Shown piece by piece: positions 58,664-64,000 of a stretch of 64,000 bases of DNA. The first letter of the stretch is position 1. Each line of letters begins with the position of its first letter. Source of the stretch: Bosea sp. ANAM02 (lineage in GTDB: Bacteria > Pseudomonadota > Alphaproteobacteria > Rhizobiales > Beijerinckiaceae); assembly GCF_011764485.1 (NCBI RefSeq), contig NZ_AP022848.1:3562001-3626000 (forward strand), written 5' to 3'. Made by a program: the position numbers and the translations under genes. Below the pieces are notes generated by a model. It made no database searches. It had not been told where the DNA came from and saw nothing but the letters and a program-made list of their open reading frames with translations.

Positions 58664-59050
58664 ATGGAAGAGTTGCTTACGCGCGTGGCTGCGGTTGCCG
58701 GCATCAACGAAGAGCTCGCCCGCAAGGCGGTCGGCATCATCCTCGCCTTCCTGCAGAAGGAAGGGCCGCCCGCCGAGATCGGCCAGTTGATGGCGGCCCT
58801 GCCGGGCGCGCAGGCGCTGGCCGATGCCGAAGGCGGCGCAAAGGGCGGCATGCTCGGCGCGATCGGCGGCCTGATGGGCGGTGGCGGCGGCGTGATGGCG
58901 CTCGGCGGCCAGCTCATGGGCGCCGGCCTCTCGATGGGCCAGATCCAGAGCGTCTCGAAGGAAATGTTCGCCGTCGGCCGCGAGAAGGCCGGAGAGGACG
59001 CGATGGGCGCCATCGTCGGCGCGATCCCGGGCCTCGGCCAGTTCGTCTGA
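58664..59050 (+). CDS. Small glycine-rich protein, DUF2267/DUF2780-like
   Basis: A 128-residue protein from the ATG at 58664, with GAGGGG upstream; a frame from 58643 adds seven residues. The N-terminal helical unit (LLTRVAAVAGINEELARKAV, then GIILAFLQKEGPPAEIGQLM) resembles DUF2267/DUF2780-type domains. A middle stretch (about 68-100) is glycine- and methionine-rich (GAIGGLMGGGGGVMALGGQL), and the C-terminus ends GAIPGLGQFV. No signal peptide. Function unknown; family placement is tentative. Confidence 0.7.
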   Translation: MEELLTRVAAVAGINEELARKAVGIILAFLQKEGPPAEIGQLMAALPGAQALADAEGGAKGGMLGAIGGLMGGGGGVMALGGQLMGAGLSMGQIQSVSKEMFAVGREKAGEDAMGAIVGAIPGLGQFV

Positions 59051-59216
59051 TCCCGGTTGCATTCTTGAACGCCGCGGCACCGTCTCAGGATAGCGCTGCG
59101 GCGTTTTTGCATTCCCGCACCCGTCTTGCGACGAAGTAGGGATGGCGGTGCGCGCGCACCCATGGCAATCAGCGCTCCACGGCTGCACATTGTGCGGAAG
59201 AGGAGCATCGGCGCGC

Positions 59217-61190
59217 ATGAACTCGGCTGCCCCATCCGACCTGCCCTATCTCGACGCTTTCGCGGCGCCGTCGCATGACGCGTGGCGCGCGGCGGTGGAC
59301 AAGGTGCTGAAGGGCGCCGATTTCGAGAAGAAGCTTGTGGGCCGCACCGCCGACGGCATCCGCATCGAGCCGCTCTACCCTGCCGCTTCGACGCCTGCAC
59401 GCGCCCTGCGTGCGGAGGCCGGCCGCTGGCACGTCGCCGCCCGTCTCGACCATCCGCGGCCGGACGAAGCGCGTGCGTTCGCCCTCGCCGATCTCGAGGG
59501 CGGCGCCGACACGCTGACGATCAGCTTTGCCGGGGCGTTGGCGGCACGCGGCTACGGCCTCGTCGCCGATGACGTGGCAACGCTCGACGCCGCGCTTGAC
59601 GGCGTGATGTTGGACCTGATCCGCCTACGTCTCGAGCCCGCCCCTCAGGGCCGCATCAACGCCCTGCTGCTGGCGGCCTTGATCGAGAAGCGCGGCCATG
59701 CGGCAAGCGAAGTCTCGGTTTCGTTCGGTCTCGATCCGATCGGCGTCTTCGCAGGCCGGGGCTCGCTGGCGGCGCCCTGGCCCGAACTCGGACGCAGGCT
59801 CGCGGCGACGATCCGCACGCTGAAGGAACGCGGCTTCGCCGGCCCCTTCATCGAGGTCGACAGCCGCCCCTATCACGAGGCCGGCGCGAGCGAGGCGCAG
59901 GAGCTCGGCGCGGTGCTCGCCACGGCGGTCGCCTATCTGCGTGCGCTCGAAGCGCAGGGCCTATCGCTGTCGGAAGCGCGCGATGCGCTCGCCTTCACGC
60001 TGGTCGCGGATACCGACGAGTTCCTGACGGTGGCGAAGTTGCGCGCCGCGCGCCTGCTCTGGAACCGCATCCAGCAGGCTTGCGGTCTCACGCCGAAGCC
60101 GGCCCGTCTCCATGCCGAGACGGCCTGGCGCTCGCTGACGAAGCGAGATCCCAACGTCAATTTGCTGCGCGGCACCGTGGCGGCCTTCGCAGCCGGAGTC
60201 GGCGGCGCCGATTCGATCGCCATCCAGCCCTTCACCGCCGCGCTCGGCCTGCCTGACGTCTTTGCACGCCGCGTCGCGCGCAACACCCAGCTCATCCTGC
60301 TCGAAGAGAGCAATCTCTGGCGCGTCGCCGATCCCGCCGCCGGCGCCGGCGGCTTCGAGACACTGACGCAGACGCTCTGCGAGCAGGGCTGGCAGGCCTT
60401 CCAGGAGATCGAACGCCAGCGCAGCGGCGATCTCAGCGGCGTCGTTGCCTCTCTGGTCGACGGCCATTTCCAGAAAGCGCTCGCCGGGCAGCGCGCCGCC
60501 CGCGCCAAGGCCGTGGCGACGCGCCGCGAACCGATCACCGGCACCAGCGAGTTCCCGAATATCCGCGAGGAAACGGCGAAGGTGCTCGCCATCGCGCCGG
60601 TCAGGCTCGACGGCAAGCGCGTGCAGGGCAGCCTCGCCGAGCGCAATCAGGGCGAGATCATCCGTTCCTTCGTCGGCGGCGCCGGCCGGGCCGATGCGCT
60701 GGCTGCCCCCGCCACCGGCCTGCGCGCCGAGCCTCTGCCCTCGCTCCGGCTGGCGGAGGCGTTCGAGGCCTTGCGCGACAAGGCCGATGCCCAGCCGCAG
60801 CGCCCGGTCGTGTTCCTGGCGACTCTCGGCCCGATCGCCGATTTCACGGCCCGCGCCGGCTTCGCCCGCAACCTGTTCGAGGCCGGCGGTCTCGCGGCGC
60901 CCAGCGGCGACGGCTTCGCCAGGGACGGGGCCACCGATCTCGATGCGCTCGTCGGCGCCTTCCGCGCCTCGGGCGCGAAGCTCGCCTGCCTGTGCGGCTC
61001 GGATATCGCCTATGCCGCCGAAGGCTCAGCCGCAGCCGAGGCGCTCGTCAAGGCCGGCGCAACAGTCTGGCTTGCCGGCCGGCCGGCCGAGACCGAAGTC
61101 TTGAACAAGGCGGGCGTCGCCACGTTCATCTATATTGGCTGCGACGTCGTCGAGACGCTCGCGCAAGCGCAGGCGATCGCAATCGCCTGA
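59217..61190 (+). CDS. mutA: Methylmalonyl-CoA mutase small subunit MutA
   Basis: Non-catalytic small subunit of the heterodimeric adenosylcobalamin-dependent mutase that converts methylmalonyl-CoA to succinyl-CoA. The 657 residues start at the ATG at 59217, with AGAGGAG upstream; a frame from 59142 is longer but not conserved. It keeps the mutase barrel ([40 protein letters not shown]), while the C-terminal cobalamin-like domain lacks the DxHxxG motif expected in the catalytic subunit, as is normal for MutA. thiD follows after 15 bp, then mutB. Confidence 0.93.
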   Translation: MNSAAPSDLPYLDAFAAPSHDAWRAAVDKVLKGADFEKKLVGRTADGIRIEPLYPAASTPARALRAEAGRWHVAARLDHPRPDEARAFALADLEGGADTLTISFAGALAARGYGLVADDVATLDAALDGVMLDLIRLRLEPAPQGRINALLLAALIEKRGHAASEVSVSFGLDPIGVFAGRGSLAAPWPELGRRLAATIRTLKERGFAGPFIEVDSRPYHEAGASEAQELGAVLATAVAYLRALEAQGLSLSEARDALAFTLVADTDEFLTVAKLRAARLLWNRIQQACGLTPKPARLHAETAWRSLTKRDPNVNLLRGTVAAFAAGVGGADSIAIQPFTAALGLPDVFARRVARNTQLILLEESNLWRVADPAAGAGGFETLTQTLCEQGWQAFQEIERQRSGDLSGVVASLVDGHFQKALAGQRAARAKAVATRREPITGTSEFPNIREETAKVLAIAPVRLDGKRVQGSLAERNQGEIIRSFVGGAGRADALAAPATGLRAEPLPSLRLAEAFEALRDKADAQPQRPVVFLATLGPIADFTARAGFARNLFEAGGLAAPSGDGFARDGATDLDALVGAFRASGAKLACLCGSDIAYAAEGSAAAEALVKAGATVWLAGRPAETEVLNKAGVATFIYIGCDVVETLAQAQAIAIA

Positions 61191-61205
61191 CCGGAGACGA
61201 AGAGT

Positions 61206-62030
61206 TTGACTGCCATCGCCCTCACCATCGCCGGTTCGGATTCGAGCGGCGGCGCCGGCATCCAGGCCGATCTCAAGACCTTCGCGGCGCATCAGGTCTA
61301 CGGCGCCAGCGTCATCGTCGCGCTGACCGCGCAGAACACGAAGGGCGTCAGCGCCATCCATGCCGTGCCGCGCGATTTCGTCGCCCGGCAGATAGACGCC
61401 GTCTTCGAGGATCTCGACGTCAATGCGGTCAAGATCGGCATGCTGGCGACGGCCGAGCTGATCGAGACCGTCGCAGCCGGGCTGAAGCGTCACGGCGCGA
61501 AGAACATCGTGCTCGACCCCGTCATGATCGCCGCCTCCGGCGCCCGACTGCTCGAAACGGCGGCCGTCGAGGCGATCCGCACGCATCTCTTCCCGCTCGC
61601 GACGCTGATCACGCCGAACCTGCCGGAAGCTGCCGCCCTGCTCGGCACGAGCATGGCCGAGACCGATCAGGCGATGGACGCGCAGGCCGAGAAGCTCGCC
61701 GCGCTCGGCGCAGCCAATGTGCTGATCAAGGGCGGGCACGGCACCGGCGAGGTCAGCAGCGACCTCCTCCTGCTCGCGGGTGGCGCACGCCAGCGCTTCA
61801 ATGCGCCGCGCCTGGCGACACGCAATACGCACGGCACGGGCTGCACATTGTCCTCCGCCATCGCCGCCAATCTCGCCAAGGAACTGGCGCTGCCGGAGGC
61901 GGTCGGCCACGCCAAGAGCTATATCTCGGCTGCCATCGCCGCCGCCGACCAGGTTGAGGTTGGCCACGGCCACGGACCGGTGCATCATTTCCACCATTGG
62001 TGGGACAGGACCGACGGGAGCCAGTCATGA
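61206..62030 (+). CDS. thiD: Hydroxymethylpyrimidine/phosphomethylpyrimidine kinase ThiD
   Basis: Phosphorylates HMP and HMP-phosphate in thiamine biosynthesis or salvage, 274 residues, ribokinase-like fold. Start is the TTG at 61206 with GAGACGAAGAG upstream. Family motifs: [20 protein letters not shown] at the N-terminus, DPVMIAASG in the middle and the [19 protein letters not shown] anion hole and catalytic region near the end. The C-terminus is His-rich ([14 protein letters not shown]). It lies between mutA and mutB and overlaps the mutB start by 4 bp, an unusual company for a thiamine gene. Confidence 0.95.
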   Translation: MTAIALTIAGSDSSGGAGIQADLKTFAAHQVYGASVIVALTAQNTKGVSAIHAVPRDFVARQIDAVFEDLDVNAVKIGMLATAELIETVAAGLKRHGAKNIVLDPVMIAASGARLLETAAVEAIRTHLFPLATLITPNLPEAAALLGTSMAETDQAMDAQAEKLAALGAANVLIKGGHGTGEVSSDLLLLAGGARQRFNAPRLATRNTHGTGCTLSSAIAANLAKELALPEAVGHAKSYISAAIAAADQVEVGHGHGPVHHFHHWWDRTDGSQS

Positions 62031-64000
62031 CCGCGATCCCGGATTTCACGAAGCTCGCCTTTGCGGCTGGGGCTCGGTCCGCAGCCGGCGCTTTGCCAAC
62101 GGGCGAAGCCTGGCAGACGCCCGAGGATATCCCGGTCAAGCCTGTCTACACGGCGACTGACCGTGACGGCCTTCCCTTCGTCGAGACGCTGCCCGGCATC
62201 GCGCCCTATCTGCGCGGCCCCTACCCGACGATGTATGTCAACCAGCCCTGGACGATCCGGCAATATGCCGGCTTCTCCACGGCCGAGGATTCGAACGCCT
62301 TCTATCGGCGCAACCTCGCCGCCGGCCAGAAGGGCCTCTCGGTCGCCTTCGATCTCGCGACCCATCGCGGCTACGATTCCGACCACCCCCGCGTCGCCGG
62401 CGATGTCGGCATGGCCGGCGTCGCGATCGATTCGATCTACGACATGCGCACGCTGTTCTCCGGCATCCCGCTCGACCAGATGAGCGTGTCGATGACGATG
62501 AATGGCGCCGTCCTGCCGGTGCTGGCGCTCTACATCGTCGCGGCGGAAGAACAGGGCGTGCCGCAGGCCAAGCTCTCGGGGACCATCCAGAACGACATCC
62601 TCAAGGAGTTCATGGTCCGCAACACCTATATCTACCCGCCCACGCCCTCGATGCGGATCATCGGCGACATCTTCGCTTTCACCTCGGCGAACATGCCGAA
62701 GTTCAACTCGATCTCGATCTCCGGCTATCACATGCAGGAGGCCGGGGCGACACAGGACCTCGAGCTCGGCTACACGCTCGCCGACGGCGTCGAATATATC
62801 CGCGCCGGCCAGCGCGCGGGGTTGAGCGTCGATGTCTTCGCGCCGCGCCTGTCCTTCTTCTGGGCGATCGGCATGAACTTCTTCATGGAAGTCGCCAAGA
62901 TGCGCGCGGCTCGCCTGATCTGGGCGAAGCTGGTCAAGGATTTCGGGGCCCAGAACGAGAAATCCCTGCCCCTGCGCACGCATTGCCAGACCTCCGGCTG
63001 GTCGCTGACGGCTCAGGACGTGTTCAACAACGTGCCGCGCACCATGATCGAGGCGATGGCGGCGACGCAGGGGCATACCCAGTCGCTGCACACCAACGCC
63101 CTCGACGAGGCACTGGCGCTGCCGACCGATTTCTCGGCCCGCATCGCCCGCAACACCCAGATCCTGCTGCAGCAGGAGAGCGGCACGACCCGGATCATCG
63201 ACCCCTGGGGCGGCTCCTATTATGTCGAGCGATTGACCGCGGAACTGGCCGAGAAGGCCTGGGGCCATATCCAGGAGGTCGAGAAGCTCGGCGGCATGGC
63301 CAAGGCGATCGAGGCCGGCATCCCGAAGCTGCGCATCGAGGAAGCCGCGGCCAAGACGCAGGCGCGCATCGATGGCGGCCAACAGGCGATCATCGGCGTC
63401 AACTGCTACAAGCCGGACAACGAGGCGACGATCGACGTGCTCAAGGTCGATAATGCCGCCGTGCGCGCCCAGCAGCTCGACAAGCTGAAGAGGCTCAAGG
63501 CCGAGCGCAGCGAAACCGAGGTGCAGTCGGCGCTGACGGCGCTGACCAATGGTGCGGCCGGCAACGGCAACCTGCTCGATCTTGCGGTCAAGGCCGCCCG
63601 CGCCAAGGCTACCGTCGGCGAGATTTCGCTGGCGATGGAGAAGGTTTTCGGGCGCCACCGGGCCGAGATCAAGGCGATCTCGGGCGTCTACAAGCGGGAG
63701 GTCGGCGAGATGAACCCAGCCGTCACGCGCGTCCAGTTGATGTGCGAGGCCTTCGAGGAAGCCGATGGACGCCGCCCGCGCATCCTCGTCGCCAAGATGG
63801 GGCAGGATGGGCACGACCGCGGCCAGAAGGTCATCGCCTCGGCCTTCGCCGATCTCGGCTTCGACGTCGATATCGGCCCGCTCTTCGCGACGCCGGACGA
63901 GGCGGCGCGGCAGGCGGTCGAGAACGACGTCCATATCGTCGGCGTCTCGTCGCTGGCGGCAGGCCACCTCACGCTGGTGCCGGAGTTGAAGGCGGCGCTC
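62027..64000 (+). CDS. mutB: Methylmalonyl-CoA mutase large subunit MutB (3' end cut by window edge)
   Basis: Catalytic adenosylcobalamin-dependent subunit. 658 residues are visible of about 710-730. The mutase barrel has [60 protein letters not shown], and [13 protein letters not shown]. The cobalamin domain follows with [20 protein letters not shown], the DxHxxG motif that supplies the lower His ligand. The ATG at 62027 overlaps the thiD stop (ATGA). The pathway also needs a mutase chaperone and an epimerase, not seen in the window. Confidence 0.96.
   Translation, partial: MTAIPDFTKLAFAAGARSAAGALPTGEAWQTPEDIPVKPVYTATDRDGLPFVETLPGIAPYLRGPYPTMYVNQPWTIRQYAGFSTAEDSNAFYRRNLAAGQKGLSVAFDLATHRGYDSDHPRVAGDVGMAGVAIDSIYDMRTLFSGIPLDQMSVSMTMNGAVLPVLALYIVAAEEQGVPQAKLSGTIQNDILKEFMVRNTYIYPPTPSMRIIGDIFAFTSANMPKFNSISISGYHMQEAGATQDLELGYTLADGVEYIRAGQRAGLSVDVFAPRLSFFWAIGMNFFMEVAKMRAARLIWAKLVKDFGAQNEKSLPLRTHCQTSGWSLTAQDVFNNVPRTMIEAMAATQGHTQSLHTNALDEALALPTDFSARIARNTQILLQQESGTTRIIDPWGGSYYVERLTAELAEKAWGHIQEVEKLGGMAKAIEAGIPKLRIEEAAAKTQARIDGGQQAIIGVNCYKPDNEATIDVLKVDNAAVRAQQLDKLKRLKAERSETEVQSALTALTNGAAGNGNLLDLAVKAARAKATVGEISLAMEKVFGRHRAEIKAISGVYKREVGEMNPAVTRVQLMCEAFEEADGRRPRILVAKMGQDGHDRGQKVIASAFADLGFDVDIGPLFATPDEAARQAVENDVHIVGVSSLAAGHLTLVPELKAAL

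Noticed and set aside
61985..63967. 660-codon open frame opposite mutB
   Set aside because: Shadow of mutB with no recognisable protein family.

Overview
The window is a high-GC chromosomal segment from an alphaproteobacterium of the order Hyphomicrobiales, most likely Bosea or a close relative. The evidence is the feuPQ-cycHJKL-degP-two-component-glnE gene order known from rhizobia, the RcGTA-type gene transfer agent cluster, a rhizobial-style palindromic repeat at 44553-44596, and a motA stator gene at the left edge. I recognised no tRNA, rRNA, CRISPR array or IS transposase.

Layout. 1-4003: motA (cut by the edge), dusA, and an SbmA/YddA-like fused ABC exporter. 4046-10213: a spermidine/iron-type ABC importer operon, a divergent GntR-FCD regulator and uxuA, probably one sugar-acid uptake and catabolic locus with a palindromic operator between the two arms. 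10423-17589: ureE without other urease genes, an orphan periplasmic binding protein, a DUF1003 membrane protein, an acidic protein, a PfkB kinase, a vapBC pair whose toxin is frameshifted, a glyoxalase-like protein and a CDF metal transporter with three C-terminal domain repeats. 17779-23173: pepN and an orphan PleC-like PAS histidine kinase with a CtrA-like site upstream.

23289-36976 (minus strand) holds glnE, an envelope-stress-type two-component pair with degP, the cytochrome c maturation operon ccmIEFH (cycHJKL), feuPQ and a small exported PepSY-like protein in the position of feuN. 37040-53034 is a complete gene transfer agent structural cluster on the minus strand, with homologues of RcGTA g1 to g15: small and large terminase, portal, prohead protease, capsid, connectors, tail tube, chaperones, short tape measure, distal tail proteins, peptidase and the large baseplate/host-specificity protein. 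It has a consensus-like promoter ahead of g1. Two secreted trypsin-like proteases on the opposite strand split it between capsid and connector. 53345-64000 carries a LOG-family phosphoribohydrolase coupled to an M20 dipeptidase, mntH with a two-box promoter, a HerA-like ATPase, a small glycine-rich protein, and methylmalonyl-CoA mutase genes mutA and mutB (cut by the right edge) with thiD placed between them and coupled to mutB.

Many intergenic spaces hold 40-210 bp imperfect palindromes of at least six sequence families. Several families recur in the window and one copy sits inside another. They often lie between convergent genes, where they could act as bidirectional terminators, and three lie inside the GTA cluster.
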